Assembly (NCBI GenBank): GCA_002841155.1
Contig: PHEH01000001.1
Location: forward strand, 124,001 to 188,000
Source: Alphaproteobacteria bacterium HGW-Alphaproteobacteria-18
GTDB taxonomy: Bacteria; Pseudomonadota; Alphaproteobacteria; Caulobacterales; Hyphomonadaceae
Length of the DNA: 64,000 bases
Reading direction: 5' to 3'
Below are positions 1 to 9,370 of the stretch, in pieces; the first letter of the stretch is position 1, and every line of letters begins with the position of its first letter. The notes under the pieces were generated by a model, which saw nothing but the letters and a program-made list of their open reading frames with translations, was not told the origin of the DNA and searched no databases. The translations under genes were made by a program, and so were the position numbers.

Positions 1-16
1 CTGGGAGGCCGATAAG

Positions 17-1465
17 ATGAAGCGCACCGTCGAAAAGATCGGTGGCACATCGATTTCCAACACGAAAGTCGTGCTGGAAAATGTGCTGATTGGTGGCCGC
101 AAGGGCCCTGATCTCTATAACCGTATCTTCGTTGTGTCGGCCTATTCGGGCATGACGAACCGTCTGCTTGAACACAAGAAATCCGGCGAGCCCGGCGTGT
201 TCAGCCTGTTTGCGGGCGCGGGTAATAAATGGGCCTGGACTGAAGCGCTCGCCGCCGTCGCCGGATCTATGGAAGCGAAGAATGCCGAGATGTTCGGTGG
301 TGAGCCTGAGCAGGCTGCCGCAGACCATTTTGTGCGGGAGCGGATCGAAGACGTCCGCAACTGCCTGATCGACCTGCATCGTCTGTGTTCCTATGGTCAG
401 TTCCGGCTCGACGAAAACCTCACCACCGTGAAGGAAGTGCTCTCTTCGCTCGGTGAGGCGCATTCGGCGTTCAACACCGCGCTTCTGCTCCAGAAACACG
501 GCGTCAACGCCCGCGCAATTGACCTGACCGGCTGGCGGGACGAACGCGACATGACCCTGGAAGAACGTATGGAAGACGCGCTCAGCGGCATCGACCTTGC
601 CAGCGAGCTTCCCATCGTTACCGGCTATGCCAGCAGCCGCGACGGCCTCGTCCGCCAGTTTGGCCGCGGCTATACAGAGATCACCTTTTCGCGCCTTGCG
701 GCCTTCGTCAAAGCCGACGAAGCGATCATCCACAAGGAGTTCCACCTCTCCAGCGCCGATCCAAACCTCGTCGGTCAGGACAGGGTCCGCAAGATTGGCC
801 TCACCAATTTCGACGTGGCAGACCAGCTCTCCAATATGGGCATGGAAGCGGTCCACCCGAAAGCCGCCAAGATCCTGCGGCAGGCCGGCATCCCCTTGCG
901 CGTCAAGAACACCTTCGACCCCCAGGATGGCGGCACCGTCATCTGTGCCAACTACGCCCCGGAAAACCCTCGCGCCGAAATCGTCACCGGCCTCAAGGGC
1001 GTCTTCGCGCTGGAAGTGTTCGACCAGGATATGGTCGGCGAGAAGGGCTATGACGCGGCCATTCTTGACGCGTTGACCCGGCATTCCATCCGTATCGTGT
1101 CGAAATGCTCCAACGCCAACACGATCACGCATTACGTTGAAGGCAGCCGCAAGGCGCTCAAACGCGCCGCTGCCGATATCGAGGCAAAGCTCCCCGGCGC
1201 AGAAGTCTCCACCAGCCGCGTTGCCATCGTTTCGGTCATCGGCGCAGACATCAACGTGCCCGGCATCACGGCCAAAGCCCTGACCGCCCTGCATGACGCC
1301 GATGTTCCGATCATCGGTCTCCACCAGGTCTCCCGGAAAACCGACATTCAGGCGGTGATCCAGGAGGATGACTTCGACAAGGCCATCTGCGCCCTGCATG
1401 AGGCCTTGGTCGAGCAGGTGAGCGTTGCCGCGCCCCGCGCTGAGGCATTGCGCCCGGCGGCATGA
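17..1465 (+). CDS. ask: Aspartate kinase, ectoine-cluster type (Ask_Ect)
   Basis: Phosphorylates L-aspartate to aspartyl-phosphate, the first step towards aspartate semialdehyde, the precursor of ectoine, lysine and threonine. The 482-residue protein opens with the kinase motif K7-I-G-G-T-S12. It also carries SAYSGMTN, SLGEAHSAFN and HKEFHLSSADPNLVG, which I recognise as hallmarks of the specialised aspartokinase encoded in ectABC(D)-ask operons rather than of housekeeping LysC. The C-terminal third (about 330-465) fits paired ACT domains. The ATG follows a good ribosome site (gggagg). The gene begins 16 bases from the window edge, so ectABC/D would be expected just outside; that is inference. 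Its last bases overlap the next gene (ATGA), indicating translational coupling. Confidence 0.9.
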   Translation: MKRTVEKIGGTSISNTKVVLENVLIGGRKGPDLYNRIFVVSAYSGMTNRLLEHKKSGEPGVFSLFAGAGNKWAWTEALAAVAGSMEAKNAEMFGGEPEQAAADHFVRERIEDVRNCLIDLHRLCSYGQFRLDENLTTVKEVLSSLGEAHSAFNTALLLQKHGVNARAIDLTGWRDERDMTLEERMEDALSGIDLASELPIVTGYASSRDGLVRQFGRGYTEITFSRLAAFVKADEAIIHKEFHLSSADPNLVGQDRVRKIGLTNFDVADQLSNMGMEAVHPKAAKILRQAGIPLRVKNTFDPQDGGTVICANYAPENPRAEIVTGLKGVFALEVFDQDMVGEKGYDAAILDALTRHSIRIVSKCSNANTITHYVEGSRKALKRAAADIEAKLPGAEVSTSRVAIVSVIGADINVPGITAKALTALHDADVPIIGLHQVSRKTDIQAVIQEDDFDKAICALHEALVEQVSVAAPRAEALRPAA

Positions 1466-2805
1466 CGCGCCTCCTCGGCAGGCCGGGGCTGGTCCTGTCC
1501 GGACACGGCGGATTTGCGGTCTACCGGAACATCCTCGTTCTGGTGGCCGCCCTGACGCTCCTGCAAGGCGCCATGGCGGCGCTCGCCATGGTGATGTCGC
1601 TGAAGCTGCTCGCCAATGGCGTGGCGGAAACCGGCATCGGTCTCGTCGCGTCTGCCTATTCGGCGGGCTTCCTCGGTGGCACGCTGATCGCGCCACTCGA
1701 AATCCGCCGCATCGGCCATATCCGCACCTTCACGCTGCTGGCGGGCATTTGCGCGCTTGCAGCGCTGATGCTGCCCATCGCCGGGGGCGAGATCGTGATC
1801 TGGTCGCTGCTGCTGGCGCTCGCCGGGGCAGGGGCCGCCGGCATGCTCACCGCCGGAGAAAGCTGGATCGCCAATGCCGCCCCGCCCGAGAAGCGCGGCG
1901 CCATCCTCGGCTTTTACCATATGGTCTCCAAGACCGGCGCGATTGCGGCGCCCTTCCTGGTCGCGGCGGTGTTGTCCGGCCTTGGCGCCTTCATGGTGGT
2001 GGCGGGCCTGTTCATCGCCGCGCTACTCCCCGTGGCGGCCACCAATCGCAGCCAGCCTGAACTCGTCGCCGCCAAACCGTTCGGGCCCAGACGATTGCTC
2101 GCCCTGGCGCCGGCCTCTGTCTTTGCCGCTTTCTGCGCCGGCGCCGTCAACAATTCCGTCGCCCAGCTATACCCCGTCTTCGCCGCCTCTGTTCGCCCGG
2201 AAGATGCTGCGGCCTTCTCCGCCCAGCTCAATGGGGCGATCCTCGCCGGCGCGATGATCGGCCTCTGGCCCATTGGCCTCCTGTCAGACCGGCTCGACCG
2301 GCGCATCGTGATCGCCGCCGCCGCCGCCATCGGCGCGGGCGCTGCCCTCGGCCTTGCGCTGACGAGCGCGCTCAACGTCCCGCTCCTCACGCTTCTGCTC
2401 GCCGCCCTCTTCGGCGCAGGCTCGCTCAGCTACTACGCCGTCGCCGTCGCCAACGCTGCCGATCGCGCGGCTCCGGAAGAGATCACCTCCATGATGGCGG
2501 GCATCCTCGTCGTCTGGGGCATCGGTTCCGTGATCGGACCGCTGATCGCAGGCGCCTTCCTTCAGCTTGTTCCCGGCGGGGGCGGCCTCTTCCTGTTTGC
2601 AGGCCTCGCGCTTACCGGCCTCACCATCGCCTGCCTCTCCCGCGCCGCCATCTCGGCGCCTGTCCCCACGGATGCGCGCGAACCCTTCTCCGTTTCACCG
2701 GCCACCAGCCTTGCCATCGCGGAGTTTGATCCGCGCGGCGAGCCTGACCAGCCAGACCTTTTCGCCGGGCCTTTCCCTGCCGGCCCGCAGGAGACTGCCT
2801 CATGA
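1462..2805 (+). CDS. MFS transporter
   Basis: A 447-residue membrane protein with about 12 hydrophobic segments. It resembles the YcaD-like branch of the major facilitator superfamily: a GxxxxG-rich N-terminal half, TAGESWIANAAPPEKRG between helices 4 and 5, and LSDRLDRR in the central loop region. The substrate cannot be read from sequence. Its start codon overlaps the aspartokinase stop (ATGA) and its end overlaps the next transporter in the same way, so the three genes are almost certainly one operon. Context suggests export of, or a role related to, ectoine or its precursors, but only by association. The tail after residue 415 is hydrophilic and Pro-rich. Confidence 0.85.
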   Translation: MTRLLGRPGLVLSGHGGFAVYRNILVLVAALTLLQGAMAALAMVMSLKLLANGVAETGIGLVASAYSAGFLGGTLIAPLEIRRIGHIRTFTLLAGICALAALMLPIAGGEIVIWSLLLALAGAGAAGMLTAGESWIANAAPPEKRGAILGFYHMVSKTGAIAAPFLVAAVLSGLGAFMVVAGLFIAALLPVAATNRSQPELVAAKPFGPRRLLALAPASVFAAFCAGAVNNSVAQLYPVFAASVRPEDAAAFSAQLNGAILAGAMIGLWPIGLLSDRLDRRIVIAAAAAIGAGAALGLALTSALNVPLLTLLLAALFGAGSLSYYAVAVANAADRAAPEEITSMMAGILVVWGIGSVIGPLIAGAFLQLVPGGGGLFLFAGLALTGLTIACLSRAAISAPVPTDAREPFSVSPATSLAIAEFDPRGEPDQPDLFAGPFPAGPQETAS

Positions 2806-4253
2806 TTACCGCCATCAGCTTCGTCCTGATACTGCTCACCTTCGTCGCCATCGGTCTTGCCTCTGGCCGCAAGGCCACGGGCAAGCGCAAGGATTATTAC
2901 CTCGCCAGCAGCAGCGTCAGCCCCTGGCTGGCTGGCCTCTCGGCGGTGGCCACCAATAATTCCGGATACATGTTCATCGGCGTCATCGGCTTCACCTACC
3001 AGACCGGCCTTGCTGCCATCTGGCTGATGATCGGCTGGATCGTGGGGGATTTCATCGGCTCCAGCTTCATCCACAAGCGCCTGCGCCAGGCCACCGCCAA
3101 GACCGGTGAAGCCTCCTTCGCCGGCGTCATTGCCCGCTGGTATGGAGAAACCTTCGGCATCTGGCAGAAGATCGCCGGTGTGATCATGGTCGTCTTCCTG
3201 ATTGCCTATGCCGGCGCGCAGATTTCTGCCGGCGGCAAGGCGCTCGAAGGCGTGCTTGGCATCAATCCGTGGACGGGCGCCGTCATGGTGGCCGCTATGG
3301 TGCTCCTCTATTCCATCGTGGGCGGCATCCGCGCCTCGATCTGGACCGATGGCGCCCAATCCATCACCATGATGATCGCCATGTCGATCCTGCTTGTCGC
3401 GGCCTTCGCGGGCGTGGGCGGCATCAGCGGGGCGGTAGATCTCTGGCGCGCGATCCCCGGATTCCTTGATCCTTTCCCGGATGATCTTCTCTTTCCCGGC
3501 GCGCTGGGCATGGGCCTGTTTGTTGTGGGGTGGCTGTTTGCAGGCTTCTCGGTGGTTGGCCAGCCGCATGTGATGGTCCGCTTCATGGCGCTTGATCACG
3601 ACCGCAATATGGGCCGGGCCCGTGCCTGGTATTATGGCTACTTCACCATCTTCTATCTGCTGGCCACCGGCGTCGGCATGCTCTCGCGCCTCTATCTGCC
3701 AGACCTTGCCGACATAGACCCCGAGCTCGCCCTGCCGATGATGGCTGTGGAACTACTGCCCCCCGTCCTTGTCGGGCTGATCCTGGCGGGCATCTTCGCG
3801 GCCACCATGTCGACCGCCGACTCCCTCGTGCTCTCCTGCTCAGCCGCCTTCACCCATGATCTGGCGCCCGAGCGGCTAGAGACGACCTTCCTGCTCAAGA
3901 CCGCCACCGCTGTCTCCATTCTCATCGCGCTGGGGCTCGCCCTGTCGGATAATCAGAGCGTGTTCAGCCTTGTCATCCTGGCCTGGTCGACCCTGGCATC
4001 GGCCTTCGCGCCCTTGCTGACGCTGTATGCGCTGCGCCGGCGCGTTTCTGAGCCTGTGGCCATCGTCATGCTGGTGCTCGGGGTGAGCATTGCCCTCTTC
4101 TGGCGCTTCGGGCTCGGCTGGCATGAGAGCATCTATGAGGGCATGCCGGGCATCCTCGTGCCGCTCATCCTCGGCTGGTTCCTGTCGGAGCGAAGGAAGC
4201 CTTCGACAACGCCCGAACTCACTGCCCAGGTACAGCCGGAAACAGTAGAATAA
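2802..4253 (+). CDS. Sodium:solute symporter (SSS/PutP family)
   Basis: A 483-residue inner-membrane protein with about 13 hydrophobic helices and the SSS-family pattern: N-terminal KRKDYYLASSSVSPW, SAVATNNSGYMFIG, and a helix-9 region GIFAATMSTADSLVLSCSAAF that supplies sodium-binding Ser/Thr in the family. It resembles the PutP/PanF branch that takes up proline, pantothenate or related solutes with sodium. Its ATG overlaps the preceding stop. After an ectoine-type aspartokinase it may import a compatible solute or precursor; the substrate is inference. A short GC-rich hairpin follows the stop codon. Confidence 0.87.
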   Translation: MITAISFVLILLTFVAIGLASGRKATGKRKDYYLASSSVSPWLAGLSAVATNNSGYMFIGVIGFTYQTGLAAIWLMIGWIVGDFIGSSFIHKRLRQATAKTGEASFAGVIARWYGETFGIWQKIAGVIMVVFLIAYAGAQISAGGKALEGVLGINPWTGAVMVAAMVLLYSIVGGIRASIWTDGAQSITMMIAMSILLVAAFAGVGGISGAVDLWRAIPGFLDPFPDDLLFPGALGMGLFVVGWLFAGFSVVGQPHVMVRFMALDHDRNMGRARAWYYGYFTIFYLLATGVGMLSRLYLPDLADIDPELALPMMAVELLPPVLVGLILAGIFAATMSTADSLVLSCSAAFTHDLAPERLETTFLLKTATAVSILIALGLALSDNQSVFSLVILAWSTLASAFAPLLTLYALRRRVSEPVAIVMLVLGVSIALFWRFGLGWHESIYEGMPGILVPLILGWFLSERRKPSTTPELTAQVQPETVE

Positions 4254-4258
4254 GCCAG

Positions 4259-4278
4259 CCGCCCCGCTGAAGGGGCGG
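4259..4278 (+). terminator. Possible weak terminator hairpin after the ask operon
   Basis: CCGCCCC, a 6-base loop (GCTGAA) and GGGGCGG form a perfect 7-bp stem starting 6 bases after the symporter stop. Only two T residues follow, so termination may be inefficient. Confidence 0.45.
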
Positions 4279-4389
4279 TTGCGGCGCATTCACCCCCCCC
4301 GCCGTTTACTGGCCATTCTGCCTCTCCGGGGGCAGAAAACGGCCGGAAATTGTGTCATGGCGCCATCAATTGCCGCGTTCACGAGAACA

Positions 4390-4453
4390 AACTGTCAGTG
4401 GAAATCGGCTATGGCAGGCTTATCGGGGGGAGAATTGCACATGTCTGACAGTT
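4390..4453. promoter_or_regulatory. Long-range 9-bp inverted repeat upstream of macA
   Basis: AACTGTCAG (4390-4398) and its exact complement CTGACAGTT (4445-4453) lie 46 bases apart in the 266-base gap before the efflux operon. They could be paired operator half-sites for a looping regulator. No regulator gene is adjacent and the promoter itself is not clear. Confidence 0.3.
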
Positions 4454-4519
4454 CCCCGCGACGGAAATTCACCGGGCTCACGTTGAAGCCCTCAGAGACC
4501 CTTTGAAGCTGAGTTACCC

Positions 4520-5899
4520 ATGACCAAGACCAAACTGATGAACACGCGCTGGACCTGGATCATCATTGCGGCCGTTGCTGTAATCGCCGCCTGGTTTGCC
4601 TGGCAGGCGATCTGGGGCGGAGAAAAGGCTCCTGAATACCAGACAGCGCAGGTCACGCGCGGGGATATCGAAGTGTCGATCTCCTCGGCCGGCAAGGTGG
4701 CGCCCAAGGATACGGTCGCTGTCGGCGCGCAGGTTTCGGGTCAGTTGACCGAGCTTCTCGTTGAGGCCGGTGATGTTGTTGAACAGGGCCAGCTTCTCGC
4801 CCGCATTGACGCCACCATTGCCGAAACGAATGTCGAAGGCAGCCGTGCCCAGCTCCTGGAGCTTCGGGCGAGCCGCAAACAGCAGCAGGCTTCGCTGGGG
4901 CTTGCCAGGGCCGATGCGGACCGTGCCAAGATGCTGTTTGAAAATGACGCCATCGCCCGCGCCTCTTACGAAGCTTCCCAGGCCGAATATGCGGTCGCCG
5001 TGGGCCGTCTGGAAGCCATTGACGCGCAGATAACCCGTCAGAGCTCATCCCTTCGCGCGTTGCAGGCAACGCTTGAATTCACGAATATCTATGCTCCGAT
5101 TTCCGGAACGGTCGTGTCCCTGGCGGCTGTTGAAGGCCAGACGCTCAACGCCAACCAGACGGCGCCCACCATCCTGACGCTGGCTGACCTCACCATCATG
5201 ACCGTCGAAACCGATGTGTCGGAAGCCGATGTCCTGCGCGTCAAGCCTGGCCAGCAGGCATGGTTCTCCACGCTGGGCGATTCCACGCGCCGCTGGGAAA
5301 CATCCGTTCGCCAGATCCTTCCGACGCCGGAAGTTCTCAATGATGTGGTCCTCTACAAGGCCCTGCTCGACATCGCCAATCCGGACAATCTCCTGAAGCC
5401 GGAAATGACCGCGCAGGTCTTCTTCATCACAGGTTCGGCCAAGGATGCCGTTCTGGTGCCCGTGGCTGCCCTTCAGGCCAACCCTCAGCGTCCTGATCGT
5501 TCGCAGGGGCAGGGTGGTGGCAACCGTGAACGGGCGGCAAATTCGGCAGGTGGCGGTGAACGTCAGGGCCGCGCTTCGGGCGGTCTCATGCAAGCTGATG
5601 CAAGCGAGCCCAATGCCGCGCCGCCTCAGGATGACAGCCGCCGCAAAGCGTTCATGGAAGCCCGAAATGCCTTCCCGAACGCTGAAGTTGCCACAGTGCT
5701 CGTGATGGGCCCCGATGGCACACCGCTTCCGCGTCCCGTTCTCATCGGCCTCAAGACCCGCAGCCAGGCCGAGGTGCTCTTTGGTCTGGAGCCAGGGCAG
5801 ACCGTGGTGACCGGTGAAGTGTCCATCGCGCGGCCTTCGGCGCAGACCCAGCAGCAGGGGCCGCGCACGCAGATGGGACCACCTCCAGGCCGCATGTAA
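4520..5899 (+). CDS. macA: MacA-like periplasmic adaptor (membrane fusion protein)
   Basis: Links the inner-membrane ABC pump encoded next to an outer membrane channel. The 459-residue protein has one N-terminal membrane helix (about 11-31) and a lipoyl/barrel-sandwich half beginning at VSISSAGKVAPKDTVAVGAQVSG. A coiled-coil hairpin (about 95-185) and the second lipoyl half (YAPISGTVVSLAAVEGQTLN) follow, all typical of MacA. Between about residues 322 and 374 there is a Gln/Gly/Arg-rich low-complexity insert, and the C-terminus is Gln/Pro-rich; these are unusual for MacA. It is first in a three-gene efflux operon, 22 bases before macB. The start has only a weak ribosome site. Confidence 0.88.
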   Translation: MTKTKLMNTRWTWIIIAAVAVIAAWFAWQAIWGGEKAPEYQTAQVTRGDIEVSISSAGKVAPKDTVAVGAQVSGQLTELLVEAGDVVEQGQLLARIDATIAETNVEGSRAQLLELRASRKQQQASLGLARADADRAKMLFENDAIARASYEASQAEYAVAVGRLEAIDAQITRQSSSLRALQATLEFTNIYAPISGTVVSLAAVEGQTLNANQTAPTILTLADLTIMTVETDVSEADVLRVKPGQQAWFSTLGDSTRRWETSVRQILPTPEVLNDVVLYKALLDIANPDNLLKPEMTAQVFFITGSAKDAVLVPVAALQANPQRPDRSQGQGGGNRERAANSAGGGERQGRASGGLMQADASEPNAAPPQDDSRRKAFMEARNAFPNAEVATVLVMGPDGTPLPRPVLIGLKTRSQAEVLFGLEPGQTVVTGEVSIARPSAQTQQQGPRTQMGPPPGRM

Positions 5900-5921
5900 G
5901 CGCCAGGTATCAGGTATCGTT

Positions 5922-7859
5922 ATGACCCCACCCTTGATCGAACTCAAAGACGTGACCCGGTATTACGGGGCTGGTGACACGGAAGTCCGTGCGCTGGATG
6001 GCGTATCCCTGACCATTGAGAGCGGCGAATTCGTTGCCATCGTGGGGCAATCGGGCTCCGGCAAGTCAACGTTGATGAACATGCTCGGCTGTCTCGACCG
6101 TCCGACCACCGGCGTCTATTCCATCCGGGGGCAGAATGTTTCGGAGCTTGATGCAGATGGCCTTGCCGCCCTGCGCCGCCAGACCTTCGGCTTCATCTTC
6201 CAGCGCTACAACCTCCTCGCCAGTGTCAGCGCCTCTGAAAATGTCGAGATACCGGCTGTGTATGCGGGCCTCAACCTCGGTGAGCGCCGCGAGAAGGCCT
6301 CCAGCCTCCTGGCCAAGCTCGGCCTCGGGGAGCGTATCCATCACAAGCCCGGCCAGCTTTCCGGCGGCCAGCAGCAGCGCGTTGCCGTCGCCCGCGCGCT
6401 CGTCAACGACGCGGAAGTCATCCTCGCCGACGAGCCGACAGGCGCCCTCGATTCCGGCTCCAGCAATGATCTTCTGAACCTGCTCGAAGAACTCCACGCT
6501 TCGGGCCGCACCATCATCCTCATCACGCATGACCAGAAAGTCGCCGCGCGCGCCAAGCGGGTTATCGAAATCCGTGACGGCAAGATCGTCTCCGACAGCG
6601 GCAACAAACAGGCTGTCACCGATGAGGCGCCGCAATACCGCTACGCCCGGAAGAGCCCGTCGCCGATTGCCCAGGTGGCAGAGTCCGTGAAGATGGCGTT
6701 CCGCTCCCTGCGGGCCAATCTCTTCCGCACGGCGCTCACCTTGCTTGGTGTCGTCATCGGCGTCTCGGCTGTGGTTGCCATGCTGGCCATCGGCGAGGGC
6801 AGTCGCGCAGAAGTCATGGCGCGTTTTGAATCGATGGGGCCCAACCTGCTTTTCGTGCGTCCCGGCGCGCCCGGCACCCGCATGCGCGGCGGCGCCATCG
6901 CCACCCTCACGCTCGAAGATGCCCAGGCGCTCGGTGAACTCGAAAACATCCTCGCCGCCGTGCCCTCGCGCACCACGAACGCCACCCTGCGTAATGGCGG
7001 CAAAGACTATTCCAGCTCCATTGAGGGCGCCTCCGAAGCGTGGCCCCTCGCCCAGAGCCGCAATATGCTCCACGGCAGCTTCTTCACCAAGGCGGATGTT
7101 GACCATCGCATCGGCACCGTTGTCCTGGGCACCACCACCGCCGGAAACCTCTTCGACGACATCGGCAGCGCCGTCGGCCAATATGTTTTCCTCGGTGGCG
7201 CGCCGTTTGAAGTTGCCGGCATCCTGGAATCCAAAGGCGCCAACTCCTGGGGGCAGGACCAGGACGACATCGCCCTGATCCCCATCACCACAGGTATGAT
7301 GCGCCTGTTCGGCCAGAGCTATCTGTCTTCGATCACGATTGCGGTCGATGACACCAAACGCATCGCCGATACCGAGGCCGCGGCCCATGCGCTGCTGCTG
7401 GCCCGTCACGGCACGGAAGACTTCCAGATCCGCAACACTGCCTCCATCCTTGCCTCGGTCGAGGAGACGCAGAACTCCTTCTCGATCCTGCTGGGCTCAG
7501 TGGCGGCCATCTCTCTGCTTGTCGGCGGTATCGGCGTGATGAACATCATGCTGGTCAGCGTTTCGGAGCGCACCCGCGAGATCGGCGTGCGCATGGCCAC
7601 CGGCGCCCGGCGCTCCGATATCCAGACGCAGTTCATCGTGGAATCCCTCGTCGTCGGCGGGCTTGGCGGCATCGCAGGCGTGGCCATCGGCTTTGGCATC
7701 GTCTTCATCCTCGCCCAGTCCGGCATGACCGTCGCAGTCACGCCGCTGCCCGCTATCCTCGCCTTCAGTTCGGCGCTTGGCACCGGCCTTGTTTTCGGCC
7801 TCCTGCCAGCCCGCCAGGCATCGCGCCTCGACCCTGTCGCCGCGCTCGCTTCGGAGTAA
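5922..7859 (+). CDS. macB: MacB-like ABC exporter (ATPase fused to permease)
   Basis: A 645-residue ABC-type tripartite-efflux pump, close to the usual MacB length. The N-terminal ATPase has Walker A GQSGSGKST (42-50), signature LSGGQ (146-150) and Walker B with ADEPTGALD (169-177). A first membrane helix (about 265-290, LFRTALTLLGVVIGVSAVVAM) precedes a large periplasmic MacB_PCD domain. A C-terminal FtsX-like part follows, with GGIGVMNIMLVSVSERTREIG marking the coupling region. I chose the ATG at 5922 because the family profile (MTPPLIELKDVTRYY) begins there; the open frame extends upstream but that part is shadow sequence over macA. The family exports macrolides, lipopeptides or toxins; the substrate here is unknown. 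Confidence 0.93.
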   Translation: MTPPLIELKDVTRYYGAGDTEVRALDGVSLTIESGEFVAIVGQSGSGKSTLMNMLGCLDRPTTGVYSIRGQNVSELDADGLAALRRQTFGFIFQRYNLLASVSASENVEIPAVYAGLNLGERREKASSLLAKLGLGERIHHKPGQLSGGQQQRVAVARALVNDAEVILADEPTGALDSGSSNDLLNLLEELHASGRTIILITHDQKVAARAKRVIEIRDGKIVSDSGNKQAVTDEAPQYRYARKSPSPIAQVAESVKMAFRSLRANLFRTALTLLGVVIGVSAVVAMLAIGEGSRAEVMARFESMGPNLLFVRPGAPGTRMRGGAIATLTLEDAQALGELENILAAVPSRTTNATLRNGGKDYSSSIEGASEAWPLAQSRNMLHGSFFTKADVDHRIGTVVLGTTTAGNLFDDIGSAVGQYVFLGGAPFEVAGILESKGANSWGQDQDDIALIPITTGMMRLFGQSYLSSITIAVDDTKRIADTEAAAHALLLARHGTEDFQIRNTASILASVEETQNSFSILLGSVAAISLLVGGIGVMNIMLVSVSERTREIGVRMATGARRSDIQTQFIVESLVVGGLGGIAGVAIGFGIVFILAQSGMTVAVTPLPAILAFSSALGTGLVFGLLPARQASRLDPVAALASE

Positions 7860-7864
7860 TCCTC

Positions 7865-9217
7865 ATGATCCGTCCACTGCTCATATCGGCTTCCATCCTC
7901 ACCCTCGCTGGCTGCGCCAGCCTCAATCCCATCCAGCAGGAAACTGCCACCGATTCCGGCCTCATCATGCCGGGCGGCTATGACTATGCCAGTGAAGTCG
8001 CCGCCCTCAGCGGTTCCGAGCGGGCCTGGTGGCAGGGCTTCAACTCCGCCGATCTCGACGCCCTCATCACAGAGGCGCTCGCCGCCAACAACACGCTCGC
8101 TCAAGGGCTAGCCAATGTCGACGCCTCCCGCGCCTCACTCAAAATCGCGAACGCCGCCTTCCTCCCGCAAGCCAGCGGCAGCCTCTCCTCCAGCAGTAAC
8201 ACCCAGTCCGGCCTTGATGACATCGACGCCAGCGCCCGCCTTTCGGCCAGCTACCAGCTCGACCTCTTCGGCGCCAACGCGGCCAGCCGCAATGCGGCTC
8301 TGGCCAATCTCGATGCCGCCATCTTTTCCCAGCGCGCGCTGGAGCTGACCGTTCAGTCCGATGTCGCCGCTGGCTGGTTCAATCTCCTCGCCGCCCGCGA
8401 GCAGCTCGCCGTGGCCCGGCGCAACCTCGAAATCTCCGAACGCATCTTTCAGATCGTCGAGTTCCGCTACGAAGCTGGCGTCATTTCCGGCTTTGATGTG
8501 TCCAGCCAGTCGGCCCAGCTTGCCAATGCGCGGGCGCGTATCCCGCAGCTGGAATCCCAGATCACCAGCCAGGAAACCGCGCTGGCCATTCTCCTCGGCC
8601 GTGCCCCGCAAGGGTATGAAGCTCCGCAGGCAGATGTTCTGACCATCGCGCTGCCGATTGCAGACCCCGGCCTGCCGGCAGACCTTTTGCTCCGCCGGCC
8701 AGACCTGATGCAGTCAGAAGCCAGCCTGCGCGCCGCCAATGCCAATATCGACGCGGCCCGCGCCGCCTTCTTCCCCAGCATGGATCTGGGGGCAGGGCTC
8801 TCCAGCGTACTGACAGGCGGGGCTGATCTTGTCGGTTCGCTGTCGGCCTCGGTCGCCCAGACGATCTTCTCCGGCGGACGTCTCGATGCCCAGCTTGAAA
8901 GCGCCCAGGCGCGCCGCGAGGGACAACTCGCCGGATACCGCCAGTCGATCCTCAGCGCCCTGCGCGACGTTGATGTCAGCCTCAAGGCCATTGACGCAAA
9001 TGCGGCCCGCGAAGCCCAGCTTCTGATCGCCCGCGACGCCGCTCAGGAAGCGTTGCGCGCGGCCGAAATTCAGTATCAGGCGGGCACGGGGGATCTCACC
9101 AGCCTCCTCAATGCCCAGCAGAACTATTTCGATGCCGCAAACAGCTATGTGCTCGGCCGGCTCGACCGTCTGACGGCGGCGCTGAATCTCTATGTGGCCG
9201 TCGGAGGTGGCTACTAA
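7865..9217 (+). CDS. Outer membrane efflux lipoprotein, NodT/TolC family
   Basis: A 450-residue outer membrane channel subunit that would complete the MacAB pump. It starts with a lipoprotein signal (LTLAGC, Cys17) and has the duplicated outer-membrane-factor architecture, including RVLARRNLEIS-like helices (VARRNLEISERIFQIVEFRY), LLRRPDL at mid-protein, and the family's late motif YQAGTGDLTSLLNAQQNYFDA. The start lies 5 bases after the macB stop, so this is the third gene of one operon. NodT-type proteins more often pair with RND pumps; pairing with MacAB here is from position. Confidence 0.9.
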   Translation: MIRPLLISASILTLAGCASLNPIQQETATDSGLIMPGGYDYASEVAALSGSERAWWQGFNSADLDALITEALAANNTLAQGLANVDASRASLKIANAAFLPQASGSLSSSSNTQSGLDDIDASARLSASYQLDLFGANAASRNAALANLDAAIFSQRALELTVQSDVAAGWFNLLAAREQLAVARRNLEISERIFQIVEFRYEAGVISGFDVSSQSAQLANARARIPQLESQITSQETALAILLGRAPQGYEAPQADVLTIALPIADPGLPADLLLRRPDLMQSEASLRAANANIDAARAAFFPSMDLGAGLSSVLTGGADLVGSLSASVAQTIFSGGRLDAQLESAQARREGQLAGYRQSILSALRDVDVSLKAIDANAAREAQLLIARDAAQEALRAAEIQYQAGTGDLTSLLNAQQNYFDAANSYVLGRLDRLTAALNLYVAVGGGY

Positions 9218-9336
9218 ACGAGCATTCTGCCGCAGTCAGACGAGGCCGGCCTGTCTAAGCGAGGCGGGATTAAACGTGTTTTCTATCAAGGCATTATGGG
9301 CGGCTATTTCCTGCAAAGATTCTTCTGTCAAAACAT

Positions 9337-9355
9337 GAGAATGACTTGCAATTGC
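9337..9355. promoter_or_regulatory. Fur-like box before the PepSY/ApbE operon
   Basis: GAGAATGACTTGCAATTGC matches the classical 19-bp Fur consensus at 11 of 19 positions. It shares its layout with a second site at 12599-12617. It lies 15 bases before the GTG of the PepSY gene, a plausible repressor position. Iron control is inferred. Confidence 0.5.
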
Positions 9356-9370
9356 GATTAAACTCAGGCA

